The notes beneath the pieces were generated by a model. It did not search any database. It was given only the letters and a program-made list of their open reading frames with translations, and was not told the DNA's origin. Shown in pieces: positions 25,777-34,800 of a stretch of DNA of 64,000 nt. Every line of letters begins with the position of its first letter. Position 1 is the stretch's first letter. This DNA comes from Brevundimonas guildfordensis. Its GTDB lineage: Bacteria > Pseudomonadota > Alphaproteobacteria > Caulobacterales > Caulobacteraceae. Both the position numbers and the translations under genes were made by a program. The stretch lies in assembly GCF_014836405.1 (NCBI RefSeq), contig NZ_JACSQU010000002.1, positions 62,001-126,000 of the forward strand. The letters are read 5' to 3'.

Positions 25777-26778
25777 ATGCGCGCAGTCCTGTCCAAGGCC
25801 CCCGGCGGCCCGGAAACGCTCGTCGTCGAGGAGGTCATGGACCCCACGCCCGGACCGGGCGAGGTGGTGATCGAGGTCAAGGCCGTGGGCGTCAACTATC
25901 CCGACGCCCTGATCATCGCCGACAAATACCAGTTCAGGCCCGAGCGCCCCTTCGCGCCGGGGGCCGAGGTCGCAGGCGTGGTCGATGCGGTTGGCGAAGG
26001 CGTGAAGGGCGTCTTCCGGGGCGACCGCGTCGTCGCCGTGCCCGGCTGGGGCGGCATGGTCGAGCGGCTGAAGGTCAGGGCCGAGACCCTGATCCCCATC
26101 CCTGACGGCATGGACTATGAGACGGCCGCCGCCTTCATCATGACCTATGGCACCAGTTATTACGCGCTGAAGGACCGGGCGAACCTGCAGCCGGGCGAGA
26201 CCTTGCTGGTGCTGGGCGCGGCGGGCGGCGTCGGCGCCGCCGCCGTCGAGCTGGGCAAGGCGATGGGCGCGCGTGTGGTCGCCGCCGCCTCGACCAATGA
26301 CAAGGTGGAGTTCGCGCTGGAGCTGGGGGCCGACAACGGCCTGATCTATCCCACCGGCCCGATGGACAAGGCGGCCCAGAAGGCGCTGTCGGGCGAGTTC
26401 AAGCTGTCGACCGGCCGCGACGGCGCCGATGTGGTCTTCGACGGCGTCGGCGGCGACTACGCCGAGCCGGCGCTGCGGGCCATGGACTGGAACGGCCGCT
26501 ATCTGGTGGTCGGATTCCCGGCGGGGATTCCGTCCCTGCCGCTGAACCTAACTTTGCTGAAGTCGGTGTCGGTGGTCGGCGTCTTTTGGGGCGCCGCCGT
26601 CGCCCGCGAGCCCAAGGCAAACGCCGCCAACATGGCCGAGCTGATGCAACTGTGGAAAGACGGCAAGATTCGGCCCCGCATCAGCCGAACCTTCCCTTTG
26701 GAACGCGCCCACGAAGCCATTCAGACGCTTAGCGAGCGCACCGCCGTCGGCAAGATCGTCGTGAAGGTGGAAGACTAG
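25777..26778 (+). CDS. NADPH:quinone oxidoreductase family protein (MDR superfamily)
   Basis: A 333-residue medium-chain dehydrogenase/reductase. The GroES-like domain (PGPGEVVIEVKAVGVNYPDA, PFAPGAEVAGVVDAVGEGV) is followed by a Rossmann fold with LLVLGAAGGVGAAAVELGK near residue 150. The VNYPDALI context and absence of zinc-binding Cys ligands place it with the QOR/zeta-crystallin type, which reduces quinones or enones with NADPH. Physiological substrate unknown. The last codons and stop form half of a perfect palindrome shared with the convergent YkvA gene. Confidence 0.9.
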   Translation: MRAVLSKAPGGPETLVVEEVMDPTPGPGEVVIEVKAVGVNYPDALIIADKYQFRPERPFAPGAEVAGVVDAVGEGVKGVFRGDRVVAVPGWGGMVERLKVRAETLIPIPDGMDYETAAAFIMTYGTSYYALKDRANLQPGETLLVLGAAGGVGAAAVELGKAMGARVVAAASTNDKVEFALELGADNGLIYPTGPMDKAAQKALSGEFKLSTGRDGADVVFDGVGGDYAEPALRAMDWNGRYLVVGFPAGIPSLPLNLTLLKSVSVVGVFWGAAVAREPKANAANMAELMQLWKDGKIRPRISRTFPLERAHEAIQTLSERTAVGKIVVKVED

Positions 26779-26790
26779 GCCTAGTCTTCC
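26769..26790. repeat. Perfect 22-bp palindrome covering two convergent stop codons
   Basis: The half-site GGAAGACTAGG (26769-26779) is followed immediately by its exact reverse complement to 26790. The TAG stops of the oxidoreductase gene (26776-26778) and the YkvA gene (complement of 26781-26783) both lie inside. It could fold as a hairpin in either transcript and act as a bidirectional end signal, though no T-run follows. Confidence 0.6.
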
Positions 26791-27185
26791 TCGTCCCGTA
26801 GCCGCTTCAGCGCCTGCGCCGCCTGATCGTGATGGCGCGGCTTAAGGTGAGCGCCCAAGGTGGCCAGCACCGCCGCAATCACCGCCGCGTCGTCGGTGAA
26901 GCCGATGCCGGCGAAGATGTCGGGAATGGCGTCCACCGGCATGACGAAATAGGCCAGTGCCCCCAGGATCAGCCCTTTGGCCGCCAGCGGGGTCTTGGGG
27001 TCCTGAGCCGCGTACCAGGCGGCGACCGCCTGCTGGGCGAAGGGGATGCGGGCGGCGGTGCGCCGCATTTTGGGCCAGAAGCCTTTGCGCACGCGCAACT
27101 CGTTCACCTTCTGCACGGCGGGAACCAGGGCCTTGTCAGGATTGATGGCGTCATCAGGCGACATTCCGTTGGTCTTTGCGGTCAT
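26781..27185 (-). CDS. YkvA family (DUF1232) protein
   Basis: A 134-residue protein of the YkvA/DUF1232 family. After a basic start, the domain core is seen as KTPLAAKGLILGALAYFVMP followed by VDAIPDIFAGIGFTDDAAVI near residues 75-110; the D-x-IPD-x-x-x-x-GxxDD pattern defines the family. It contains one or two membrane-interacting helices. Function is unknown. It is divergent from the SDR gene with 54 bp between starts and convergent with the oxidoreductase. Confidence 0.88.
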   Translation of the reverse strand: MTAKTNGMSPDDAINPDKALVPAVQKVNELRVRKGFWPKMRRTAARIPFAQQAVAAWYAAQDPKTPLAAKGLILGALAYFVMPVDAIPDIFAGIGFTDDAAVIAAVLATLGAHLKPRHHDQAAQALKRLRDEED

Positions 27186-27239
27186 GGCCGCTAAATCCTC
27201 GCACGAGCACTCGGTTCAATCGAATATAGGACGACTTCC

Positions 27240-28022
27240 ATGAAACTCGACGCTTCGATCGCGGCGGTGGTGACCGGCGGGGCCTCGGGCCTCGGCGAGG
27301 GCACGGCGCGCGCCCTGGCCGCCAAGGGCGTCAAGGTCGCCCTTTTCGACCTGAACGAAGAACGCGGCGAGGTCATCGCCCAGGAAATCGGCGGCGTCTT
27401 CTGCAAGGTCGACGTGACCTCGGACGAGAGCGTCGCCGCCGGCTTCGCCAAGGCCCGCGCCGCCCACGGCCAGGAGCGCCTGACCGTCAACTGCGCCGGC
27501 ATCGCCACCGGCCAGAAGACCGTCAGCCGCAAGAAGGACACCGGCGAGATCCGCGCCCACGACATGGCCCAGTTCGAGCGCACCGTCTCGATCAACCTGT
27601 TCGGGACCTTCCGCGTCCTGTCGCAGTCGGCGGCGGGCATGGTGACGGCGGAGCCGATGGAAGACGGCGAGCGCGGCCTGATCGTCAACACCGCCTCGGT
27701 CGCGGCGCAGGACGGCCAGATCGGCCAGGCGGCCTATTCGGCCTCCAAGGGCGGCGTCTACGCCATGACTCTGCCGGTGGCGCGTGACCTGATGAACGAG
27801 GGCGTGCGGGTCAACACCATCCTGCCCGGCATCATGTGGACGCCGATGATGGCCGGCATGGATCAGAAGGTGCAGGACGCCCTGGCGGCCATGATCCCCT
27901 TCCCCAAGCGCCTGGGCACGCCGGCCGACTACGCCGCCCTGGCCCTGCACCTGGCCGAGAACACCTACATCAACGGCGAGTGCATCCGTCTGGACGGGGC
28001 TATACGCCTCGCCCCTCGCTAA
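27240..28022 (+). CDS. SDR family NAD(P)-dependent oxidoreductase, HSD10-like
   Basis: A 260-residue short-chain dehydrogenase. The cofactor loop is VVTGGASGLGEGTARAL, the NAG variant is NCAGIATG, and the catalytic residues lie in NTASVAAQDGQIGQAAYSAS with K in the following residues (Tyr-x-x-x-Lys). The insert SRKKDTGEIRAHDMAQFERT resembles 3-hydroxyacyl-CoA dehydrogenase type 2 (HSD17B10), which oxidises branched or short 3-hydroxyacyl-CoAs. That assignment is family-level inference. A large hairpin terminator follows at 28112-28155. Confidence 0.88.
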   Translation: MKLDASIAAVVTGGASGLGEGTARALAAKGVKVALFDLNEERGEVIAQEIGGVFCKVDVTSDESVAAGFAKARAAHGQERLTVNCAGIATGQKTVSRKKDTGEIRAHDMAQFERTVSINLFGTFRVLSQSAAGMVTAEPMEDGERGLIVNTASVAAQDGQIGQAAYSASKGGVYAMTLPVARDLMNEGVRVNTILPGIMWTPMMAGMDQKVQDALAAMIPFPKRLGTPADYAALALHLAENTYINGECIRLDGAIRLAPR

Positions 28023-28111
28023 GCGAGGCGCTGAAGGCTGCTAACGCTCGCCGCGCGGCGGCTCGCTGCTTGAGCGGGCAGGGCGCATAAGGGGCTGACG
28101 GCTCTGTTTTG

Positions 28112-28156
28112 AAACGGCCTCCTTGGCGTCCTTGCGGACGTTTCGGGGGCCGTTTT
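28112..28156 (+). terminator. Branched hairpin terminator after the SDR gene
   Basis: AAACGGCC (28112-28119) pairs with GGCCGTTT (28148-28155), extended by the adjoining TCC/GGG, and is followed by T. Inside sits a second perfect hairpin, CGTCC (28127-28131) with GGACG (28136-28140) around TTGC. Confidence 0.65.
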
Positions 28157-28219
28157 CGTGTGAAGTTTCAGGGCCGTTCGAAAAAAATCGACGGATTGGA
28201 CGAAAATCGAAAAAGGGGC

Positions 28220-28248
28220 TTGCGCGATCCGAAGCCGGTCCGCTATAC
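28220..28248 (+). promoter_or_regulatory. Promoter of tRNA-Gly
   Basis: TTGCGCG at 28220-28226, 15 bases, GCTATAC at 28242-28248, followed by a GC-rich stretch. Spacing and sequence resemble the strong Caulobacter-type housekeeping promoter for stable RNA genes. Mature tRNA begins 44 bases after the -10. Confidence 0.6.
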
Positions 28249-28291
28249 GCCCCTTCCTCGACGGGGAGCAGCACACCGCTCCCAACGGAGT

Positions 28292-28366
28292 GCGGGCGTA
28301 GCTCAGGGGTAGAGCATCACCTTGCCAAGGTGAGGGTCGGGCGTTCGAATCGCCTCGCCCGCTCCA
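28292..28366 (+). tRNA. tRNA-Gly (anticodon GCC)
   Basis: The cloverleaf is complete. The acceptor stem GCGGGCG (28292-28298) pairs with CGCCCGC (28356-28362), with discriminator T and an encoded CCA at 28364-28366. The anticodon stem TCACC/GGTGA encloses the loop TTGCCAA with anticodon GCC at 28324-28326. The T arm GTTCGAATC is present. It reads GGC and GGT codons. A promoter lies upstream and a strong terminator just downstream. Confidence 0.97.
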
Positions 28367-28378
28367 GTCGAAAACGGA

Positions 28379-28418
28379 AAACGGGGTCCGGCCGCAAGGT
28401 CGGGCCCCGTTTCCTTTT
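28379..28418 (+). terminator. Intrinsic terminator of tRNA-Gly
   Basis: AAACGGGGTCCGGCC (28379-28393) pairs with GGTCGGGCCCCGTTT (28398-28412) over 15 positions, two of them G-T pairs, with loop GCAA and a following CCTTTT. Strong and close to the tRNA 3' end. Confidence 0.88.
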
Positions 28419-28589
28419 GCGCGATCGTCTTGTGACGAATGGTCCGAGTCGGGACCAACTGTCGCGGTTCCGTGTTCCGTCCGCAGATTCCTTTTCTTCA
28501 AACCGTCGTGGCCGCGTCTTCGCGGCGCATTAGCCATCCCCGCAGACCCGGATCGCCAGAAACGGCGCCGGTCCTTCAGGGATTTGGAC

Positions 28590-31424
28590 ATGAAGCTCGG
28601 ACTTCTTCTCAGCGCGGCGAGCCTGCCGCTGGTTTTCGCCGTGGCCGCCCAGGCTGCCGATGTCGCGGTCGCGGCTGACGCGGCGCCGGCTTTCGCGTCC
28701 GCCCCGGCGGGCGACGGCCTGATCGGCCGCGTCGTCAATGCGGACGGCTCGCCCCTTCCCGGCGCCGAGATCATCGACCGCGTCAGCGGCCGCCGCGCCG
28801 TCGCCGACAGCCAGGGCGAGTTCAACCTGGGCGGCGTCTCAGGTCAGGTGACGCTGGAGGCGCGCTACATCGGCCTGCCGAGCGCGACCCAGAGCGTCGC
28901 TGTCGCCCCGGGCCGGCTGACGTCGGTCACCGTCATGATGGGCTCGGGCGCGGCGACGGCCGTTGCCGACGTCATCGTCAACGGGGTCATCACCGAGGGC
29001 GTCGCCCGCTCGCTGAACCAGCAGAAGAACGCCGACGGCGTGATCAACGTCCTGTCGGCCGACGCGATCGGCCGCTACCCCGACCCGAACGTGGCCGAAT
29101 CCCTGCAGCGCGTTCCCGGCATCGCCATCCAGCGCGACCAGGGCGAGGGCCGCTACATCAACGTGCGCGGCGCGCCGTCGGCCTTCACCGCCGTATCGGT
29201 GGACGGCGTGACGATTCCGGCCGTCGATCCGGGCACGCGCGCGGTCGACCTGGACACCCTGCCCAGCGACATCGTCTCCAACATCGAGATCTCCAAGACC
29301 CTGCTGCCGAGCCAGGATGCCGACTCCATCGCCGGCGCGGTCAACATCAAGACCCGTTCGCCCTTCGACCAGCGTCGCCTGGCCGTCAGCGGCTATGCCG
29401 GCGGCAGCTACAACGACTACGGCGGCGAGGACATCCGCGCCGGCGCCACGGCGTCGAACGTGTTCGGCGCGGATCAGACCTTCGGCGGCCTGCTGTCCTA
29501 CTCCTACTCCAAGACCAACCGCCGTCCCGACAACGTCGAGTCCGGCTGGACCAAGATGGAGACGCCCGAAGGCGGCGAGGTGTTCGCCCTCGAGGAAAGC
29601 CTGTTCAAGGATTACGACACCGAGCGCACGCGCCAGTCGATCAACGGCTCGCTGGAGTTCCGTCCGTCTGACGCCTATCGCGCCTGGATCCGCGGCTCGT
29701 TCGCCCAGTTCGAGGACGACGAATACCGCAACCAGCTGCTGCTGACCTATGACGAGGACGAGCTGCAGGCCGGGGCGACCGATCGCAAGGCGACCTTCGA
29801 CAACGTCACGGTCGAGCGTCAGCTGCGTCACCGCACCCAGAAGAACGAAATCCTGACCCTGACGACCGGCGCCGAGCGCATCTTCGCCAACGGCGCCGTC
29901 TGGGACGCCGCCCTGTCCTGGGCCAGCAGCGAGCAGACCTATCCGAACCGCAACGAGCTGCTGTTCCGCTCACGGGCGAACCCGTCGGTCACCTACGACT
30001 TCACCGGCGACCACTACGAGCCGACCTATTCGATCTTCACGACCGGCGAGCACATGGATGCGGCGCAGTACCGCTTCCGCGAGAACGCCTTCCGCTCCAG
30101 CACCACGGAGCAGGAAGAGCTGACCTTCCAGACCAACTTCGAACTGCCCTCGGTCATCGGCGGGCGCGAAGTCACCTGGAAGTTCGGCGGCAAATACCGC
30201 ACCCGCGACATCTCTGCCGACGAGGATCGCTTCCGCAGTCGCGACGCCGCCCACGCCCCGTCGCAGCCGTACGCCGACCTGCTGACGGACACGGACTCGC
30301 GCAACTACGGCTATCTGCTGGGCAGGAAGTTCAACAACGGCCTCGTGGACGACTATTTCGGCCAGATGCGCCCGCTGTCGCCGCTCCGTCCGGCGGACTC
30401 GATCGCGGCGGACTATACGGCGCAGGAAGACATTCTGTCGGCCTACGCCCAGGGCCGCCTCGACATCGGCGCGACCAACATCGTTTTCGGCCTGCGCGTC
30501 GAGAACACCCAGTTCGAGGGCGAGGCCGCCAGCCTGATCGATAACGACGGCACCCGGCCCTATGACATGGCGCGGGTCGACCGCGACGACACCGAGTTCT
30601 TCCCGAACCTGACGGTGCGCCACAGCTTCTCGGACAATCTGATCGGCCGCTTCGCTCTGACGCGCTCGATCTCGCGCCCCGAGTTCAATCAGATCGTCCC
30701 GCGCCGCATCGAGGAGACGGACGGCACGGACATCTCCTATGAGATCGGCAACCCCGACCTGCAGCCGACACTGTCGAACAACGTCGACTTCGGCCTGGAG
30801 TATTATTTCGCCTCGCTGGGCGTCGTGTCGGCTAACGCCTTCTACAAGGACCTCACCGACTATCGCTACATCCTCAAGTACGAGGATACGGTGACCATCG
30901 ACGGCAACGCGTTCGACGCCGAGTTCGAGACGCCGATCAACGCGCCGAACGGTCACCTGATGGGGCTGGAGCTGAACTGGCAGCAGAAGTTCAGCTTCCT
31001 GCCGGGCTGGGCCTCGGGCTTCGGCGTGTTCGCCAACTACACCTGGACCGACGCGGAGATCGAAACGGCCCAGGCTTATGGCGGCCGCAACAAGTTCTCC
31101 CTGCCGGGCCAGTCGGAGAACAACTACAACCTCGCCCTCTTCTACGAGATGGCCGGCTTCAGCGCGCGCCTCAGCTACACCAAGCGCAGCGACTATCTGG
31201 AAGAGATCAACGCCGATGATCCGGACTTCGACCTGTTCGTCGAGGGCCGCGAGCAGCTGGACTTCACCGCCTCCTACGACTTTGGCAGCGGGATCGAGGT
31301 GTTCGGCGAGGCCAAGAACCTGACCGACTCCGCCGGCGTCAAATACTACGGCGCGCGCGATCGCACGTATGAGTACGAGAAGTTCGGCTACAACGTCTTC
31401 ATGGGCGTGCGCTTCAAATACTGA
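28590..31424 (+). CDS. TonB-dependent receptor with N-terminal carboxypeptidase-regulatory-like domain
   Basis: A 944-residue outer membrane receptor. A signal peptide (LGLLLSAASLPLVFAVAAQA) is followed by a beta-sandwich domain at about 45-120 (GRVVNADGSPLPGAEIIDRV), then the plug from about 140 (NADGVINVLSADAIGRYPDP, NVAESLQRVPGIAIQRDQGE, RGAPSAFTAVSVDGV). The rest is a 22-stranded barrel ending in the outer-membrane signature YNVFMGVRFKY with terminal Tyr. Such receptors, abundant in Caulobacterales, import scarce substrates such as plant oligosaccharides or siderophores using TonB energy; the ligand cannot be told and no substrate genes are adjacent. ATG 28590 is preferred over 28584. Confidence 0.93.
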   Translation: MKLGLLLSAASLPLVFAVAAQAADVAVAADAAPAFASAPAGDGLIGRVVNADGSPLPGAEIIDRVSGRRAVADSQGEFNLGGVSGQVTLEARYIGLPSATQSVAVAPGRLTSVTVMMGSGAATAVADVIVNGVITEGVARSLNQQKNADGVINVLSADAIGRYPDPNVAESLQRVPGIAIQRDQGEGRYINVRGAPSAFTAVSVDGVTIPAVDPGTRAVDLDTLPSDIVSNIEISKTLLPSQDADSIAGAVNIKTRSPFDQRRLAVSGYAGGSYNDYGGEDIRAGATASNVFGADQTFGGLLSYSYSKTNRRPDNVESGWTKMETPEGGEVFALEESLFKDYDTERTRQSINGSLEFRPSDAYRAWIRGSFAQFEDDEYRNQLLLTYDEDELQAGATDRKATFDNVTVERQLRHRTQKNEILTLTTGAERIFANGAVWDAALSWASSEQTYPNRNELLFRSRANPSVTYDFTGDHYEPTYSIFTTGEHMDAAQYRFRENAFRSSTTEQEELTFQTNFELPSVIGGREVTWKFGGKYRTRDISADEDRFRSRDAAHAPSQPYADLLTDTDSRNYGYLLGRKFNNGLVDDYFGQMRPLSPLRPADSIAADYTAQEDILSAYAQGRLDIGATNIVFGLRVENTQFEGEAASLIDNDGTRPYDMARVDRDDTEFFPNLTVRHSFSDNLIGRFALTRSISRPEFNQIVPRRIEETDGTDISYEIGNPDLQPTLSNNVDFGLEYYFASLGVVSANAFYKDLTDYRYILKYEDTVTIDGNAFDAEFETPINAPNGHLMGLELNWQQKFSFLPGWASGFGVFANYTWTDAEIETAQAYGGRNKFSLPGQSENNYNLALFYEMAGFSARLSYTKRSDYLEEINADDPDFDLFVEGREQLDFTASYDFGSGIEVFGEAKNLTDSAGVKYYGARDRTYEYEKFGYNVFMGVRFKY

Positions 31425-31447
31425 TCGGCTCCCTAGGGCTGATAAGG

Positions 31448-31475
31448 AAGGCCGGGCGGCGACGCCCGGCCTTTT
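31448..31475 (+). terminator. Intrinsic terminator after the TonB-dependent receptor gene
   Basis: AAGGCCGGGCG (31448-31458) pairs perfectly with CGCCCGGCCTT (31463-31473) around the loop GCGA, followed by TT. It lies 24 bases after the receptor stop. Confidence 0.88.
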
Positions 31476-31529
31476 GCGTCGGTCCGGCATGGCCCCCGAA
31501 AGCATCCGGGCCTATATGGACCGTGGCGG

Positions 31530-31557
31530 TTGACCCCGCCGGGGTCGGCGCTAGTGT
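31530..31557 (+). promoter_or_regulatory. Promoter of lpdA
   Basis: TTGACCC at 31530-31536, 13 bases, GCTAGTGT at 31550-31557, close to the Caulobacter TTGACGS-N10-14-GCTANAWC consensus. The spacer holds a small inverted repeat (GACCCC, GGGGTC). It lies 57 bases before the lpdA ATG, which argues against the longer reading that would begin at this TTG. Confidence 0.6.
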
Positions 31558-31613
31558 CCGCGCCGCTTCATTTTTCAGCGCCTGCCTGGCGCCCGAACAA
31601 GTCAGAGGACCTC

Positions 31614-33026
<1,413 letters not shown>

Positions 33027-33050
33027 GCCTAACCGTCAGTTCGACATCAG

Positions 33051-33084
33051 AACGGCGCGTCCCGCAGGGGGCGCGCCGTTTTTC
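33051..33084 (+). terminator. Intrinsic terminator of lpdA
   Basis: AACGGCGCG (33051-33059) pairs with CGCGCCGTT (33072-33080), extended inward by T-G, CCC/GGG pairs to a short loop, and followed by TTTCTT. It lies 24 bases past the stop codon. Confidence 0.88.
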
Positions 33085-33092
33085 TTAGCGGG

Positions 33093-34217
33093 TCAGCGAT
33101 CTGGCGCGGGTCGGATCCGATGCGCGAGATGGGCGCGTTCGTCCGCAGACGAAAACACCACCGACAGGACGACCCCGACCGCCACGCCGATCAGGGTCTC
33201 CACGATGCGCTCGGACGCCATCTCGGGACCGAGCGCGCGGGCCGCGCCGAGATAGGTCATCAGCAGGGCCATCGGCGTCACCAGGACTTGGCCGAAGGCG
33301 TAGTTGAACCCGATCACCACCTCGGTGAGCAGTTGCAGCGCGGCCAGCACGGCGATCAGCACCCAGACGGACGGGTCCTGCAGAAGCAGCAGCCAGGCCA
33401 GCAGAGCGCCGATCGTCGTGCCCCCCATACGCTGCAGGGCGCGGTTCATGACGATGTGGAGCTGGGGCCCCTGCATGACCGCCAGCGCCCCCATGGCGGC
33501 CCAGGCCGGGTGCTGGCCGTCGAGCGCCAGACTGACCACGATGGCGAGGCCGGCCCCGGCCACGGTGCGCCCGGCCGCGATCAGGCGGCTTCGAAGCGGC
33601 GGCAGGGGATCCTCGAGCCTATCGCCTGCGGGCGGGGGAACATGGCGACCGGCTTCGGTGACCAGGCAGACCAGCCAGGCGAGGGCGGCGACAATGGCTG
33701 TGGCCGCGGTTCGTTCGACGACCTGGCCCAGCGTAAGCTGGGGCGCCATGGCGGCGCTGGCGGCGAAGACGAAGATCAGGGCGCCGGGCGCGCCGAACCG
33801 GCCGAGGATGGTGACGAACAGGCAGACGCCGCACCAGATCGCCAACAGGGCCAGTTGCACGCCCTGCGGCGCACCCAGCCAGACGGCCATGGACATCAGC
33901 AGGACACTTGCGACCTGGAACAGGCCGCAGAGCAGCACCACGCTCTGGCGGCGGCCGGCGGGTGCAAAGCGGCCGAACAGGGCCACCAGCGCGCCTAGCG
34001 AGGCGAAGCCGATCAGATGCGCCCACGGCGACAGCACGACGATCGGCAAGGCGATGAGCACCGCCAAGGCGGCCTGCAGCCCGGCGAGCGTCGCATTGCG
34101 CAGCGACGCCTGGGGCGCCACGCTCAAGCTGTCTCTGAGTTGGACGGGGTGCAGCAGCAGGCGGGCGGCTTCCCTTCTCCGCGTCCGTCGCTCGGGCCGG
34201 GGATCGGTCGGAGTCAC
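33093..34217 (-). CDS. FUSC family transporter (aromatic acid exporter-like)
   Basis: A 374-residue inner membrane protein with two groups of five to six helices separated by a polar loop near residue 205, matching the FUSC (fusaric acid resistance/AaeB/YccS) family of efflux proteins for aromatic carboxylic acids. Recognisable parts are NATLAGLQAALAVLIALPIV, SPWAHLIGFASLGALVALFG and, in the second repeat, PAWAAMGALAVMQGPQLHIV. Its ATG overlaps the stop of the upstream marR gene by four bases, so the two form a coupled operon, which suggests the exporter is under the MarR regulator's control. The large cytoplasmic domain of AaeB is absent. Confidence 0.85.
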   Translation of the reverse strand: MTPTDPRPERRTRRREAARLLLHPVQLRDSLSVAPQASLRNATLAGLQAALAVLIALPIVVLSPWAHLIGFASLGALVALFGRFAPAGRRQSVVLLCGLFQVASVLLMSMAVWLGAPQGVQLALLAIWCGVCLFVTILGRFGAPGALIFVFAASAAMAPQLTLGQVVERTAATAIVAALAWLVCLVTEAGRHVPPPAGDRLEDPLPPLRSRLIAAGRTVAGAGLAIVVSLALDGQHPAWAAMGALAVMQGPQLHIVMNRALQRMGGTTIGALLAWLLLLQDPSVWVLIAVLAALQLLTEVVIGFNYAFGQVLVTPMALLMTYLGAARALGPEMASERIVETLIGVAVGVVLSVVFSSADERAHLAHRIRPAPDR

Positions 34218-34678
34218 GCTGTCGCGCCTCCAAGGCTTTCGCGTTCCGCCATGCGACGCTCGATCGCGCCGAAACTCTCCAGCATGACGCCGAGATCCGC
34301 ATCGGACAGGTCGACCAGCATGGCCGTTTCCGCAACTCTCAATTCGGCTTGGATTTCGCCCACCCGTTTCTCGCCCGCCTGGGTCAAATGAATGAGCCTG
34401 TTGCGCCCGTCGGCAGGGTCGCGGCGTCGCTCGATCAGGCCGTCGCGCTCGAGAATATCGAGCACCCGCACCAGGCTGGAGCCGTCCACGCCGACCAGAG
34501 CCGCCAACTCCTTTTGCGCCAGGCCGCCGCCGGTGGCGTCCAAGTGCACCAGCGGGCGCCAGGTGGCGTCGGTCAGGCCGGTTGTCGCCAGGTGCGCCTC
34601 AATCAACCGCCGCCAGCGACGGGCCAGCAAGGAGAATGTCACGCCGAAGCGAGCGCGCTCGGGGGATATCTTGATCAT
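34214..34678 (-). CDS. MarR family transcriptional regulator
   Basis: A 154-residue MarR-type winged-helix dimer. The recognition region reads LAQKELAALVGVDGSSLVRV and LDILERDGLIERRRDPADGR, the wing follows (RNRLIHLTQAGEKR), and the terminal helices form the dimer. MarR proteins usually repress a neighbouring operon until an aromatic acid or similar ligand binds. ATG 34678 (MIKISPERARFG) is preferred because the longer frame would translate the AT-rich palindrome at 34693-34726, which is the likely operator. It heads a two-gene operon with the FUSC exporter. Confidence 0.92.
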   Translation of the reverse strand: MIKISPERARFGVTFSLLARRWRRLIEAHLATTGLTDATWRPLVHLDATGGGLAQKELAALVGVDGSSLVRVLDILERDGLIERRRDPADGRNRLIHLTQAGEKRVGEIQAELRVAETAMLVDLSDADLGVMLESFGAIERRMAERESLGGATA

Positions 34679-34692
34679 CCTAGAAGAATGGG

Positions 34693-34726
34693 ATTTTTGA
34701 TTTGAATTGCAAATCAAATCAAAAAT
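34693..34726. promoter_or_regulatory. AT-rich nested palindrome, probable MarR operator
   Basis: ATTTTTGATTTG (34693-34704) is the exact inverse of CAAATCAAAAAT (34715-34726), and within it GATTTG (34699-34704) also pairs with CAAATC (34710-34715). The 50 bp at 34681-34730 contain only 13 G or C in a GC-rich genome. It begins 15 bp upstream of the marR start and 75 bp before the divergent SDR start, so it can control both directions. Confidence 0.75.
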
Positions 34727-34800
34727 CGATGCGGCCGTTCTCGTATTCTTGTCGAGCGTGACCATGTGAGGCTCATTCATCATTGCCTCGGAACGTCGCT

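Noticed and set aside
28292..28366. tRNA-Gly as an integration site
   Set aside because: No repeat of the tRNA 3' end and no integrase or foreign genes follow; the next gene is a normal TonB receptor with its own signals.
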